From Macquaria australasica (lineage: Eukaryota > Chordata > Actinopteri > Centrarchiformes > Percichthyidae), in contig SEMN01000056.1 of the NCBI GenBank assembly GCA_005408345.1, positions 1,426,001-1,490,000 on the forward strand: a stretch of 64,000 bases of DNA, given 5' to 3'. The translations under genes and the position numbers were made by a program. Below the pieces are notes generated by a model, which saw only the letters and a program-made list of their open reading frames with translations, searched no databases and had not been told where the DNA came from. This document shows, in pieces, positions 36,717 to 52,253 of the stretch; position 1 is the first letter of the stretch; the number at the start of each line of letters is the position of its first letter.

Positions 36717-39700
36717 CTATTAAAAGCACAGTTTATATATATTTAATTGTTTTAAACATGCCAAAATGTTTACACCCAGAAAAGTTGTTCAGTTTTATCA
36801 CTGAAATATGTTTATGATTGCACTCATTATGATGATTATCATGGTGATGAGGAGCTGCCGTGTTAGCAGCAGCAGCAGTCGTCGTGCTTCCAGCTACAAC
36901 ATAAAAATTACGGGAAAGTGCCGCTTTGCTCTGCTGCAGACGGACCGGGGCGACAAACAGTCTGACACTCTCAACCAGCACATTAATACACAAGATTAAA
37001 ATACAGGGATTTTTGCTAATGCAACAAAAATATCAAAGAGAAACAAGGAAGAGAGAGGGAAGGATGTAATAGCCGCTGGATAAATTGTGCTTAATAGTGT
37101 AAAAACCTTTAAAATTAATTGAGCAGCCAAATGTTACTTCATCCTTCTCATGCATGCTTGCAGCTATGGAGAATCCTACTGCAACTGGAAATGGCTTCAT
37201 CCTTTGTCTCAGAGCCCTGAATGTGTGGACGTCGTATTCATCACATTACTCTTTTTTATTAGAGCCTGTGATATTAATGTTGTGAAATGTACTTTCGCCT
37301 GTATGTGATTGTGCAGAGGTGGTAGGTTATGGTAGACAGTAAATGGCATGCTGCAATATTTTACTGTGATACCAACAATCAGTAATAGAAAAGCAATCAG
37401 TGGCTATTAACTGGATGCAGATTTGCATAAAGAGCTGATCATTTACATGATCAGGCTATTCCACAATTCATCATCGAAGGCAGGAGGTGCTTGCCCTTTT
37501 AAACTATGAGCTGTTAAAGCAATGCAACAGACATGCATGACAAAACCTTTTTAAGTGGCAGTGCAGCTTCCTGTTAAAAAAAAAAGATTGCAGAAGGAAA
37601 TTTGACCTTAACTTACACTGAAAGCCAATGAGAAGACAACTTGGGGGTCAGATTTCAGGAGCAGTCTGGAGTCACAGAAAGCTTCAGTCCAGTGTTTTCA
37701 ATTATATCTCATCTCAGTTTGCTGGACAGTAGGTGTGGGCCAATATGAAACTCGGGCCACTGTATCTATGTGGTCTGAGATTGTTAGCTGACCCAGTATT
37801 CAGCCAGGGCTTCATGCTTCACAGAGCCTCTCTGCAATCTACTCTGCTGTAGCACCCAAGAAATTAGGGATGGGAGGGAGCTGCATTGATACATTTCATC
37901 TTTGCTCAGAGCGCTGTCTTTCTCAGGCAATCAAAAAAGCTGGGGCGCAGCAGCCAGAGTGTCCTGCAAAAAAGAGTTATGAATCCTTGCGAAGCCATTG
38001 GGGTTTTATAGGCTATTCCCTGGGAAGCAACAATTATTCCATTGTAATGAATGCATGCACAACGGTGATGTGGCGTACCACGCGACCATCTTCCAGATTA
38101 TGAACACATCTGATGCCAATGGCAAACATTTCAATCTCTCTAAAAATGATTGTACGCACTGCTGTGGCTCTGCTGCAGTCATCGCCTCAGCTTATAATAT
38201 CTGAGAGAAAAAGGGAAAATGTTGCAACTGAAAGCCACAAATGGACTGAAATGACACTGATACAAATGTCAGCTCTGATGAAACATCCTACAGTCACAGA
38301 GTCATAAACATGATGTGTATTCATCAATGACATGACAGAAATTGCAGTGTTGTGCAGTGACTACCACTACAGCAAATCTACATGTTCTGTCCCCAGCGGC
38401 TCTCATCTCATCCTCTCCTATCTTAACTCAACGAGTGGGTAATGTGGATCCAGCCAAAGATAAATCATATTGGTTTAAATTGAGCAATGATCTAATTCTT
38501 GAAGTGCTGAGGGACACGAGAGGAGGGGAAAACACTGATCCTACAAAATGCAATTCTATGACTTCTCCTGTCACATCTAGTTGCTTTGTCAATTTAGAGC
38601 TAACACTGCAGCCTTGGGGCCTCAGCACGGAGACGTGGTGTGTCGATGTACCAGCCCTGGTTGCCTCAACCGCTGGAGCATGCAAGAGTCCACTCTACAT
38701 CTCTTACAATATACAGTTAGTTCAAAAGGTCGGGCATGGGGGAATTCAGTACGTTTCTAAGCTAAATAGGCTTAGAATTAATGACCATGAATCCCAGAAA
38801 GTAAAATGTTTACAAAACGTCAATATCTTGAATCTGCATCCAGGGAGGGCTCTTCTTTTTGCCACAGTGAAGAGGAATGCCTTCGTGGTCGCTCACCCCG
38901 GGACATGTGCGTAGCTGTCAGTGTGTGAGAATAAGGAGAATACTGTGTTTAGCAGCTACCAGGCTGCACTATGCTGAATCAGTCACGTCTCAAGGCAGAG
39001 CGGGCTCTTTACTTTTGCGTATGGCCATTTTAATAGTGTTGCTGATAGTGAAGTTGTTACCAGGTAACATACCAATCACAACCAGCCAAACCGCCAATTG
39101 TTTCCAGGTGGTACTGAATTATGATCACCAAGCTAGATGTATGAAAACACACAAATTAGCTTGCGTATTTATGATCTCAGCTTAAACTGCTGGACTGTCA
39201 GAATTTGTTTTGACAGAGAGGAGACTTTTTTTCTGTCGCTGCAGAAATGTCCTCAACTATTTTATTTCAACTGACTATGATAGAGTATGCAGTGTCTTCA
39301 CACCAAAACTGACAAAATGCAGTACACCTAAAGATGTCACTTAAGTCGCTTTTCTTTTTGAGTGTGCTGTTGATGGACCCTATTGTCCCACAGTGTTATT
39401 CTCAAAGGAAGAAGAGGTGCTTCGTGCAGTTAGAAACAAATATAATGAATAGATGACAGTGATAAGACAGCTCTAAGAACATCGCTGGAAAAAAAACAAA
39501 AGCTTTGGAAAAGTATTTAGCTTTCACCTTGTTAAGTTAAATTGGCAGCAGTGTTTCCTAGTGTTGGGATATACAAATGTGTCGCATTAGGGCTTCTCAC
39601 TAGAAAATCTATGCACCTTAGGACTGTTTTGTTCTCTGTTTGCCCTCTAAACCTGCAAAAGATTGCAACCCAGTTTGGAAAAAGCTACTATTTGATTCAT

Positions 39701-40607
39701 TGTAAAAAGGTACTGTGAAATGGTTTCTGGCTGTTTTTAAGAAGATACAGCTTACTGAAGAGCAACTTAACATCAAATTCAAAAAATGCATATGAACCTT
39801 GACACACACCCTTTGTACTCCGTACTGTAGATTTTTCTGATCTTTGCGGGGGCAGTCTAGAGGACAGAATTACTGGATTTTCTCTGGAAAAAGGAAAATA
39901 ACTTACTTTAATAAACACTACAGAATGGGTTCAGGTTCAATAGATAGTGTAACAAAGTGACTATACATATGTAATTAACTAACTCAGAATCTTTTTTTAA
40001 GTGTTTTTGTCCCATTTTAGAACAAAAAGTAACGGTACAGTAACACATCTTGTCCTTTGTGGTGAAATAAGTCAAGCAGCGTCGTCTCGGTTGTCTGTGT
40101 TTCCTCTGCTTCCACCTGTGCGTGTCTTATTTAGCTGCTACTTAATATGTGAAGTGAATAGGAGGTGCTGCTCCTCATGGCCAAGGCAGATTAACATGAT
40201 AAAGATGGTTACTGTGATAGTCTAAACCTGTGGCGGCGTGATATCCAGTAATGCCTGAGTGAGTCTGCCTGAGCTCCAGGCTTGATGTCACAAAGTGCCT
40301 CCACAGGATTCAGCGGCGGGGCACTGAATAGGTTTCCATTTAATATTGACTGTGACATTTCAACCTTTGTGATGAATTTCTCAGATTAACATGACTTGCT
40401 GTCTGTGTTTGTGTATTGGCGGGGGCTCAACAAGCACACAGGAAGAGTTCAATACCGAGGAGAAATAATCTGCTTAGAAATGGCAGGAGAGGAGCGTCAG
40501 CCTTCATTTTCTCTTTGCTCTGTGGAGGTGTCTGTGGCCTTGACCACAACATTACATGCTTACCAGGTGAGGTGTATGACCCCCACCACTACTTCCTCCT
40601 CCTCCCC

Positions 40608-40648
<41 letters not shown>

Positions 40649-42666
40649 TACGTATCCCGTCATGCAAAGGCTTATCCTCACAAGTGTTATCTTTCCTGAA
40701 GCCCTTAGAGTATCTAATCACGAGAGCTCTGTGTGGAGACCTGAGTGCAGTTTATTCTGCTGAGCTGTACTCCTAGATAGCACTCCGCAACACTCCTCTA
40801 CACGCAGGCCACATGCCACACATGCCGACATTAAATCCTCACTTCAAACAGCTGACGTCAGATGGAGAAGGCAACACGCTGCTGCAGACACACACAGATA
40901 ACATCGCGTTGTCAAACTTTTTGTAATAGAATCACTGCTCTTGTGGCTCTGACTGTAAATGGGCTATATAGTCTGATTGCTACCTCACAGAGGAGAGATT
41001 CTCCAGTGGATGAGTATTTGTACAGCAGCAGGAGGGGCCTCAGATCCCCGGAGGACAGGCAGAGCCTAGCCATGCCTACAGATTGGAGCCCTCTGGGAGG
41101 CAGAGAGGCTGGGAAACCTCTCAGGGGAGTTGATGGACAGGGGGTCACATCCCCTATAGACATTGTTTTTGCCCGTGATTGTTTCTGTCTACTTTCCAGA
41201 GAACTTGGATATCGTCTCTGTCTTTCTCTCTGCCTCAACAGAATGAGGGTGAGACATGATGTCTGCATGCTAAATTGGTTGCTCCTTGGTGACGGTGACA
41301 TTTGCGCTGCTAATTATTATGTTCTCTCATGCACTGTTCCTCCACTGGCTCTAAATCTCTCGTTGAACATCTCAGGTCAGGAGTGGGCCTTTTCTCAGAG
41401 TAAGAAAAAACTGGAGTCTATTATGAATCAGAATGCAGCCTAGTAAATCCTGAACATGTTATTAACTGCCCATTGTATCACCAGACATGTAATTTGGAAA
41501 CTTGGATCTTTAATTTTCACTTTAGACTTTTTTTCATTTGAGTCCAAAAGTGTTACCTTTTAATTTAGACATGACAATTTTGTGCCGGAAATTAAGTTTT
41601 CTTTATCTTTTAACCTGACAGTGCTGAACCCCACAGCTGAATAAAACTCGTACGGGGAATTCAGATATTTCCAGCAGTAAGATGCCTCATTTTGAGCCTC
41701 TCATCTTGCCTGCCATGAGAGTAAAGAAAACACGAGAAGAGAGAAGTGTACACATAAAATGACCTTTACCTTCAGAAGCATCTATGGTCATGTCAGAGGA
41801 GCAGGAAACAGGTCTGTGCTATTCAGCTGTAAAACATGGTTCAATCATATCTTTAATCTTGTTTTCATTCAGAGGCCACCGCATCTGAAAGTAGCTCTAT
41901 TAGACAAGGGGCGCAGTCCGATCGAGGAGTCTCCCTGTCAGCAAGGTCTTCAATCACCGACGTCCATCTGTTCAATTGGCCTGCATCGTAACATGTTCTC
42001 CTTCGACCCTGTAATCATTATCCACTTTCAGAGCAGATTCTGTGTGTACCTGTTTGACCCAGTGTTGCTGAATGACCGCAGGAAATCACTGTACTGCACC
42101 CCGCCATGCAGTCCCCACTGGGACATATCCACTTCTTTCAAATGTAAGAGGATTTTTTTTCCCCATCTTCAAAGGATGCTAATTTGAAATTCAAATTTCG
42201 CACAGACACGTTTCACTGCACGCAATAAAAGGGCTTGCTTCAAAATATTCTATTCAAAATAACTAACTACAGAAACAATGTTTATTTAATACCTTCCAAC
42301 ACCTCATTTAGGCGCAGTGAGTAGTGAGAGGTGTGCAGGACAAATTCATTACATGCAGTCTTGCCAGCATTTTCATGAGCTATCACATATACAAGAGCTT
42401 TCCCTTTGTGCCCATTATGTAGAGCATTCTTTAAGATCTTCAGGATTAGGACAATGTGACACAATCAGGAGAACGAGAGACACTTTGCTTCTTTCATAAA
42501 TGGGCTAATGCATCTTCCCTCTACTTTTTCAGTGGCATTGCTTTTAAAAACTGAGCTTATTCGGGATTGGAAAATGTAATGTAAGATACTTATTCAGAGA
42601 TATCTTTTTAAAAGTTAACCTTTACTTAATGTTCCGTTTTAATTAAGAGGGCACTTGTTTGTTTTT
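36717..42666. other. Noncoding, mostly unique
   Basis: Open frames of 190 codons (38342-38914) and 193 codons (40862-41443) on the + strand, and 142 codons (41759-42187), were read through. None shows a domain, a splice pattern or coding-like composition, and I do not call them genes. A short GCAGCA/GTCGTC cluster occurs at 36866-36888. Parts of 37880-39050 are compositionally even and could be conserved noncoding DNA. Confidence 0.45.
40611..40646. repeat. (CA)18 microsatellite
   Basis: This is an uninterrupted AC run of 36 bases, preceded by a cytosine-rich tract. Confidence 0.97.
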
Positions 42667-44190
<1,524 letters not shown>

Positions 44191-44445
44191 ATGGGCCTTT
44201 TTCACAGAGGACATTTTGACACGTCACAGAAAAAGCACAGGTGTAAATAATATAATAAAATAATTTATTTATGAATGAATTCCATTTGGCTGCTTCAGTT
44301 TCAGGGTCCTGGTATTGTGCATACTGGCTCACTGTCATGGCTCACTGGGACACTTGAATATAGCAGAGCCATTCTTAATGCTATTAGTAATAGCTGTGCT
44401 TTTCTTACTATGACAAGTCAACATGTCTGCTGTGGACAAGGCCTA
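44191..44445. mobile_element. 255-bp MITE with about 52-bp terminal inverted repeats
   Basis: The left arm (44191-44242: atgggcctttttcacag, acattttgaca, aaaagcacag) and the right arm (44394-44445) are imperfect inverted copies. The right arm's reverse complement reads ataggccttgtccacag, acatgttgact, aaaagcacag. The interior has no coding capacity. Long arms and small size fit a MITE, and the family is one I recall as abundant in teleosts. A third related arm occurs alone at 49020-49068. No convincing target duplication flanks it. Confidence 0.75.
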
Positions 44446-45194
44446 TCTTCAAAAGGTCCATGTTGGTTTTTTCCAATTCAAATTCACATAGCATATGTTC
44501 AGTTACCATTGAACTAACTACAGCTAGTCATTAAAAGGACACAAAACAGAAGCGCAATTCGCTAAATTGTTCAAGGCACCAGTAGATCAAGAAGTCTTAA
44601 GTATTCTTAAAAATTGGTGTTTTGGGAGCTGATTCATGTTTTGTAATGGGGTTCTAACGTTGGTTTTCTGCCACACCTCAGCATTTGTGAGAAGTATTGT
44701 TTCCCCTGTTTACAATTAGCTGTTGCAATAAAACAACATTCAGACTAATGAATTGCATCTCAATCAAACATTTTTACCGCACTCCACACACAGTATGTAA
44801 GTCACTATGGCAGGAATCAACACAGTTTAGTATCCTTGCTTGACTCAGTCAGTTCCTAGACAGCCAAGACCAAAACCTGAACTGATAAATGTAGCAGTTT
44901 TAAATATTACGGCACTCTTTGGTGTTTTTTTTCTTAATGATTTTATCTCCCTGCTGTATTTCAAACTCAATATTGGCTTTCTTTAACTGCTTCAGTCACA
45001 TTGTCAGAGTCCTCTCCAAATTACAGCTTTTTATACTCCAATAGACAAGATAAAGAGGTGAAATTGCCACTACTTTCTCTTATAATTTCACCTGCTCCAA
45101 CTGTTCTTTTTGTGACTTTTTAGCCTTTTAATACTTGACTGTGGTCATTAGTTCGTTGTCACTATAAGAGTCAGTGATGCTAATGTGGATGTAA
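44446..45194. other. Unique AT-rich sequence, no gene seen
   Basis: No exon or repeat was recognised between the MITE and the L2-like fragment. Confidence 0.5.
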
Positions 45195-45525
45195 CAACTT
45201 CCTGGTATCTGCCTGTTCATGAACCTCCACCTAGAATGTCATTCTATAATATGATGACAGAAGATGCAATCAGTGTCACAATTAGCAGGATGGAGTCATC
45301 TACTTGTGTTCTTGACCCTATTTCAGCCAGGCTGTTTAAAGCCAGCTTCCAGTGCCTCTCCCAGGAAACAACCATTATAATAAAGTGTTCCCCGAGTTCA
45401 GACCTCTTCCCCAAAGCTTTCAGCCTGCTTAAGAAATAGTAGCACTCTATCTCTAACCCTCCTGTCCTCGGTAAACTCCCAGTGTTTCCTACAAAAGTAC
45501 TGGAGAGGCTGTCCTCATATTGAAT
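45195..45525 (+). mobile_element. L2-like LINE relic: N-terminal reverse transcriptase fragment
   Basis: The frame to 45439 reads SVTISRMESSTCVLDPISAR then LFKASFQCLSQETTIIIKCS and FPKAFSLLKK. This corresponds to the RT entry segment of L2/CR1-type LINEs (a CxLDPxPTxLFK-like motif, then a P..K.A...P.LKK step). After two stop codons a shifted remnant, ISNPPVLGKLPVFPTKVLE, recalls the NYRPISNLPFLSKVLE motif. The copy is dead, and what follows is too decayed to call. It lies 1.6 kb from the endonuclease fragment but belongs to a different family. Confidence 0.7.
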
Positions 45526-48500
45526 GCCTTTATCATTTCACCCTTTCTGGCGTTGTGTCTTCGTCTATATGTGACGATAAAGCTTTATAAACACATGTAT
45601 ATCATGATACAAAATGTGAGCGTGGGCACAGTGGTGTTTGAGGAATAGTCTGCTACATGAAGTACAAGATCCATCATGCTATATCAGTCTAGTTTGTCTT
45701 GTAAAGAGGGAAAGTGCTATGCTTCTCAATATGTCACCATTACTATAGCATCCAGTCCCCCTCTGGGACTTCCATCTTTAGGTCTCTGATTATAGGTTGG
45801 CATAAATACAACACTCCGTGGTTCATAAGAATGAAATATTTTTGGCTTGAGCTGAATTTAATCTTATTATTGAAGTAAAGTCCCTACAAAAATATCCCTC
45901 TCTCCCACTGTCTTGGTTTTGCACTCATGCCAGTGTCTCTAACAGTCATCATAAATTCTAGGCAGGTACAACCCATTCCCTAAAGTCTGGAATTTGATAT
46001 ATGTAGTGTGGAAATAGCTGAGAGACAAATTGACCTAATTGACCTGCTTTGGCCTAAACCTCGATTGTGCAAACATTTCCAAGTGGATCATACAGATGAA
46101 TTGGTTAAATGAGGCCTTTTGTTATATGCTTATATTTTTGCTAGATTCTTGGTAGTCCAGGAGGAGACTAAAGTAGATCAGATTAGCTGCTGCATGAAGT
46201 GATGATATTCACAATACCACCAAATAATAAACTGCGTGTGTTTTTAGACATGGGCAGTCGAAGCATGTTCTCTATCTGGTCAGAAATGCATAATTTAATT
46301 TCATACGCCGATTCATGTGCAGTTCTTGGCATTGGCTTGTCTGCTCCACATTTCCCAAAGCTACATTTTGCTGTGATACTCAATCAAATTAGCTTTGAAT
46401 TCCAGTGATCATCAGACTCATTAAAATGTGTTTATATTGCAATCAATTTCTCCATGCCTCAGTAAAAAAGGCTGCCGCACAGTCTTAGTTATGTGCAGCC
46501 AATATTCCATCCATCTGAAGTTTGACCAGCCTTCTTATTAGGAAACAGTTCCACGCAAGCCCTGGCACCTCATTTACTTTTACTTGTTACTTGTTGAGTA
46601 CTTTATAGTACAGTATTTTATGTAGCCCATGTTAGTTTGCCATTGTAATTCAATGGCCAGCCCATTGAAAGTCCTCTGCGCTTTGAGATACTATATAAAA
46701 TAAAAAACTCATGATAGATTTATATGCTTAGTGCAAATAATAAATCTAAAGCAGATATGTAATTCAATAACTCTGGATTACATTAAGAGAAATGCATCTT
46801 AGAGATTCAATTTAGGACTTATGAGGCTTGAATTATGAAAGACGATTACTGTCTGCCTTCTGCCATGACTGCATGAGAACTGAAACTGAGAGGAGCGTTT
46901 TATCAAAACCCCCCGACAGTTAATATAAGTCACTGTTATAAATAAACTGCGGTTAAGATAACTATTAGGGGAGATGAGCATTTTGGGGAGATGATGGTCT
47001 GCTTTAAAGACTTCAAAGCCGATTGAGGTCAGCTTCATGGGGTACGTATTTTCATCAGCGACGCAATTGCAGAGCAGTTGCAGCTGTTCTATAGCGATTA
47101 GCTTGACACATCATGTGGTGTGTACAAAGTGCTACCAGGCTAACAGCTGAGTCAAAAGTAGAGGGCCAGACCGTCCTAATGGGATTTTCAGTGGAAGACT
47201 TTCTCCCCCTGTTTGGTTTCTTGCTCCTGTCTCGTGGGTGTAAGTGAAAAGTAAAATATCCTCCCTTAAAAGTCTCAACGGAAAGTGATTTGCATTGTAT
47301 TATTCAAATTGCAGTTAAGTGCATAATACGCTCTAATTACACGGTACAGTACCGAGTGTGTTTTGAATTCATGCATTTCATTTTTCAGGCCGACTAACAC
47401 AATGAGTCACAAAATGAATAATGGAAGGTGGCTATTGTGCAGATATAAAATTGTTGTCAGTGCACTTGCATTTTACAGGGAAATGCACATTTGTGCACGT
47501 AAATACTTGCGCATATGTGCATGCAAATACACCTCTGCTGCTGCCTGTTTGTCAGTCTGTATGCGTGTAGCGTATACACAAGGGAAAACCTCTTGTTTGT
47601 GTGTGAGACCCTGGTCAAGTAGCATTTGCAAATTAATTCTAAGCACTTGTTTGAACGCAAACCTGATGGACATTGTTTGTCTATAGGGCATTGAGGAAGG
47701 TACTTGATTTTCAATGATCTACCTTTCAGTGAACTATGGTCTTAATTGCCTTGATATGGTAATCCCCATTCATTTGTTATGCTAAGCAGGTTAAAATAAA
47801 CGCTAAGTGTTATATTTTAGGCATCCTTTGTCTGTCTGTGTGTATGTGTGTCGGGGGAAATGGCTACAGTTAAAGGTGCAGAGAGTAAAATGTTTTTACT
47901 GTCACATAGCACAGAACGACCATAATATTCCTGTAAGTGATGTGAGTTTGATAGGGATGTTGCTCAAAATCAATGAGTCAGTTATTACTTACTGTGCGTT
48001 TAGACCCGAAAACAGCCCTGGGTTAGAAAAACACAAGGGGCTGCATTGGTGGGGGCGTGTAGTTTCAGTGAGATGATGAAATACAGTCCAGGAGAGCTGG
48101 TTTGAGTGTTAGATTCATGAGTTTGAAGGCTTATCACTGCACAGCGTTCTATAATATCTATAATTTTCTCACAGCAACAATCTTTTCATCCTCTGTTGCA
48201 ACAATCGGCAGGTGAACTGCAGAATTAAGCCATTCACGCTGCAAAGAAAGCTACAAGGAGTGCGTGCTTGCTTGCACATATTTCATTGGCCAAGATGACA
48301 TTGCATCGCAGCAAAAGTTAAACCAGATTCAACTTTTTTGCCTGATGTCCCTGCTTTTTTTTTTTTTGCCAGAGCCCTCTGGCAACATACATATTTTCAG
48401 CTGCTCACCCTTTCAAATGTTTTGCAACACTAACAAATGTAGAATTATGTTTTTTAAATTTTGAACTGAAACTTTCACAGAAATAATTACAGCAGTTGAA

Positions 48501-49019
48501 GATTAACATTATGATCTAGAGGCTAGCTGGTCAAAACTGCAAAAAAAGGATATAACACAGGAAATGTTAAATTGCCCACAATAACTGATATCTACCTACT
48601 TTGTGGTGTATTGTTCATTAGATTATTATTGATGCATCATGTTTTAAATACAGTTGGATGTCAGATCTGTCTGGCCCACAGAATCAGCACCAGTGGGTGC
48701 TTTTTTCTGCACAGAGCATTTGTTTTTATCTCCGCCTGGCTGGAGTGGGAGTTGGGTTATGGCTGCTCTGTTCTCACATGACGACGCTGCGATGCACAGG
48801 ATTTACAAGGGAAAAAGTGTGAAACAGCACACATACCAGTGTTAACTCTGCTTGCTACTGTTAACCAGCTTCCTACACTGTGAGCAGAGGTGGTGGCCTG
48901 ACACAGTCACGTCAGGACACTATGGTACAATCCAATACATGTTTATCCATCACATTTTCCACTCTTTTCAGTCTTGAACCACAACAGAATAATGCTTCCA
49001 CAAGCAAATGTAGATAAAT

Positions 49020-49068
49020 ATGCCTTTTTAAGAGCAGACATTTTGACTTGTCATAGTAGGAACAGCAG
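49020..49068. repeat. Solitary MITE arm related to the element at 44191
   Basis: The sequence atgcctttttaagagcagac, attttgacttgtcatagtag, gaacagcag matches the arm of the 44191-44445 MITE, being closest to the reverse complement of its right arm. No partner arm is evident nearby, so this is a truncated copy. Confidence 0.6.
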
Positions 49069-51216
49069 AAGCAGCTAAATGGAATTCAGCCATCATCAAT
49101 CAATTTTTATCAGAGATTATGTAAAAGATAAAATGTTATTTCCACTGTGTTACACTCTCAACCAGCAACTCGAGCACTGTAGAAAAATGGTCTGGTGACC
49201 AATTATTTCAATTTTATTTTGAATTTGCATTCACGTGGGTGTTCGTTGTGTTGATGTCATTAGCAATGGCTTGCAAAGCATGATTGACATGTTAATTAAT
49301 TAGATGGCTAGACTTGAGAGAATTGTGATTTGCCTTCAGTAAAACAAGAGAAATATTTTGTTTGTAGACGCCAAAGACTCATGTCTAAGCAGCGACTGGA
49401 GTTTTTAACTAAACAAACTCCACACCTCTTGTGGAAGCAAAATGGTATTTACTATATGTGCCCAATTACCGCTTGGTGACATGTTATGCTGAGGTGTTTA
49501 GCTCATCTGGTTTAAATGCAAAACCACAAGGCCACTCACCAACGCTAATCAGCCACTGTCATCTTGCAACAACACCCATGTGTGTTTGTGTTATGTTTTC
49601 AGCTCGTTTGCATTACTTACATAGCCTTCTTGATTTAATTTGCATATAAAAAGAATTCCACCGTCTTTGCTGTAATACTTCTTGCTGCTGCAGAGAATGA
49701 CAACATTCAAAAAGTTATACATCTCAGCTTTAAGCCCAGAAAGGCAGCCAACTTTACTGCACTCAAACATTGCCAGGAAAATGAGTCATTTGGAGTAATG
49801 GCTTCCCAGAACTCCCCTTACATCAGCATGAGTGTAAAGGAGGATGAGTGGCAAGTCACCAGGATGTTATAGTGCTGTTTTCACAGCTCAACGGGAATCA
49901 CCACCTTTTCGACGGGAGTGCCACTGCACGCAAACATGGACTCCAACTGTGGATAGAGAAACAAAGATATCACCATTCACAGGGTCTTAAAGTGCACACA
50001 CTACTACACACGCACTCACTTAACTCTTAATTATCATGGATGCTCTAGTCATCAATTATTAAGCACACTCTAGGCGTTGCTAATGGTATTTTTGGAGAGG
50101 GAGCTTTATCTACTGTAAGAAGGTAGATGTCTGGTTTGGGAGTCTGAAATAATTTATTGACCCCACAGGCAGTTTAAATGCTGTCTGTATTTAAATCAAC
50201 TGCAATGTCTCAGCAAGTTTAGGTGGTTTTGTCTGACCATAATTTTGTATTCACTCAGATTGCAATTACTTTCTAGCTGGCAAGCAAGACCTTCTCGATA
50301 CTGTCAGACAAACATTTCATAGAGATGTTACAGTAACAGCACGGTGCAGGCGCTAATCTGCACAATCTACTGTATTACACCGTGATTTCATCAGTACTCC
50401 CCCCCTTTCCAAAAAGAAATTGGGATATTGTGGATCATGAGTTATGTAAATGACATCACATGCAGACAGGGCATCTTAGCATTTGGATTCATACTGTATG
50501 AGTAGTTGTAATGATGGCAGTTTGATTGACAGAAATTCATATTATAGCAGATGGCTGCATAGTCTGAGGCCTGTGGCGGACATTTCGGGGGAAAGAGAGT
50601 ATCTGTTAGGATATACTGTAAGACATCGTATCCAGTGGCTTAAAACAAAATAAAACACCTCAATATCACGGGCACTGCGACAGGGCTTGAAATTCACCTC
50701 TCAGCTTTGAAACAAATGCTTTCAATTTGGGACAATCCAAGCATCACCAAAGTGAGACATTGCGCTGGGTGAAGTAGGGATACTGTATTTCAGAGGGAGG
50801 AAGAGAGACAGTGAAAGGCTTTGGTGGTGAAATCAGCAGTGTTGCCTGTCAGCTCCTCCGTAATGGAAAATGTATTTAAAATGGGGTCTACTGGATCTCA
50901 TTTTACGAATCATTAATAATAAATTGGTGCCATCAATCCTAATGATGACGGGTGCCCTATTATCAGGCCAGCATTTGGGAAATTTCTGTTGGCTTGGATC
51001 AATTAATTCCCCTTTTCCCTATACATAAAACATCTGTTTGGATTCTTGAAAAACAGTGTTGCATAAAACGAAGGACCTTGGGGTGTGTAGCCTCGCTGGT
51101 TGGATTGGTGACCTATTTAACCTCTGTTTGCTGATGGCGCTGACTGCTGATACCATGAGACAGAAGAGACGGAGAGCAGGGAATGCTAAGCTCAAGGCAA
51201 TGGCCACATACAGTAT

Positions 51217-51230
51217 GGGGGGGGGGGGGG
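51217..51230. repeat. Homopolymer run of 14 G
   Basis: Fourteen consecutive G occur after cagtat. Such runs are length-unstable and prone to sequencing error. Confidence 0.9.
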
Positions 51231-51974
51231 AGCAAAACCTACAATAGCTGAGTTAAGGATCCATAACCGAACACGCTGCAGCCATATGACCACACTAATA
51301 GAAGAGATTATTTGGAGTACTGGGGGCATTACGGTTAGATGATCATGGATATGTCCTTGAACAACTTCCATCACTCATATTTTCTCCTTCGCTTCATGCC
51401 ATGTTTATGAGCACACCTTGATATGCAGTCATTAAGAGGATTTATTTCATGTACACAGCATGCAGGTAGGCCACTGCACATAGACACTGGTTATCAGACG
51501 TGTAAAACAGGGTGCCATTTACTAACTGTAAACCTTTTTTTTAGCGTTATTTTCATTTCTCATGGCAAACACGGGCTGGCTTCCAATATTGGGAATGCTG
51601 AAAAAGGTGCACGTCAGGACATTTATCCAGCAGGACAGTTCACAGGAATGTTTATGGGCCCCTGTGGGACTAATGATGTATTACCAAGCTCTAACTCTCA
51701 AAAGAAAGCAACTCAAAGAGTGTTGATGTAATTACATTAAAGCTGTGATTAAATAACAACGCTGTTCACAGCCAAAACATTTTGGGTGTGTTGAGCGCTT
51801 GTTTTACATTTGGATTAGACCGAAGAATACATATGATGTGAACTGGAATCATGATATCTATTTGTTTTTAATTTTTAATTTCCCATTACTTCTGGGGAAC
51901 GTCAAAAGTCCTAGTGCAGAATTTGTTTGAAATCACCCCGGAGAACTATACTGGATGACTGAGACCTGTGCTAA

Positions 51975-52253
51975 TTGGTCCTCTTCCTTTGTTCCCCATC
52001 GGTTCATTGTTTGATTTGTCAGTTCTGAGTCTCTGCGTTTCTCCGTTCCTGGTTCCCCGTGTCTCATGTCTTGGTTTCCTGATGTCCTTATGCCTTGCTG
52101 TTTAGCCTATTGTTACACAATCCTGATCTCTGGCATGTAAGTTCATCTTTATTGAGTTAAATAAATCTCCAATTGCTGAAGCCTCCTCGCCTGTCTGCGT
52201 TTGGGTCTTCTCCCTACTGCCTAGATGGCAAACTATGACAGAATAAACTGACC
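51975..52253 (+). mobile_element. Gypsy-like LTR fragment, forward orientation
   Basis: The segment carries tcctcttcctttgttcccca, later an AATAAA at 52160-52165, then gtctgcgtttgggtcttctc and a terminal tatgaca at 52240. This is the U3-R-U5 order of the same LTR class as the element at 35724. The 13 bases after it (gaataaactgacc) resemble the leader that follows such LTRs. The 5' part is degraded, and no internal coding region is present. Confidence 0.55.

Larger units (their letters stand above)
45526..51974. other. Noncoding, mostly unique
   Basis: I found no gene in 6.4 kb. It contains an isolated MITE arm (49020-49068), a 14-base G run (51217-51230) and AT-rich blocks rich in ATTA words, such as 49260-49320. 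Open frames near 47363-47715 overlap each other on both strands and look like chance. Confidence 0.45.

Noticed and set aside
38342..38914. 190-codon + strand open frame
   Set aside because: There is no recognisable domain or splice or promoter context, and a - strand frame overlaps it (38428-38685). Length alone is not evidence in DNA of this size.
40862..41443. 193-codon + strand open frame
   Set aside because: A 129-codon - strand frame overlaps it (40912-41301), and neither has coding character or family resemblance.
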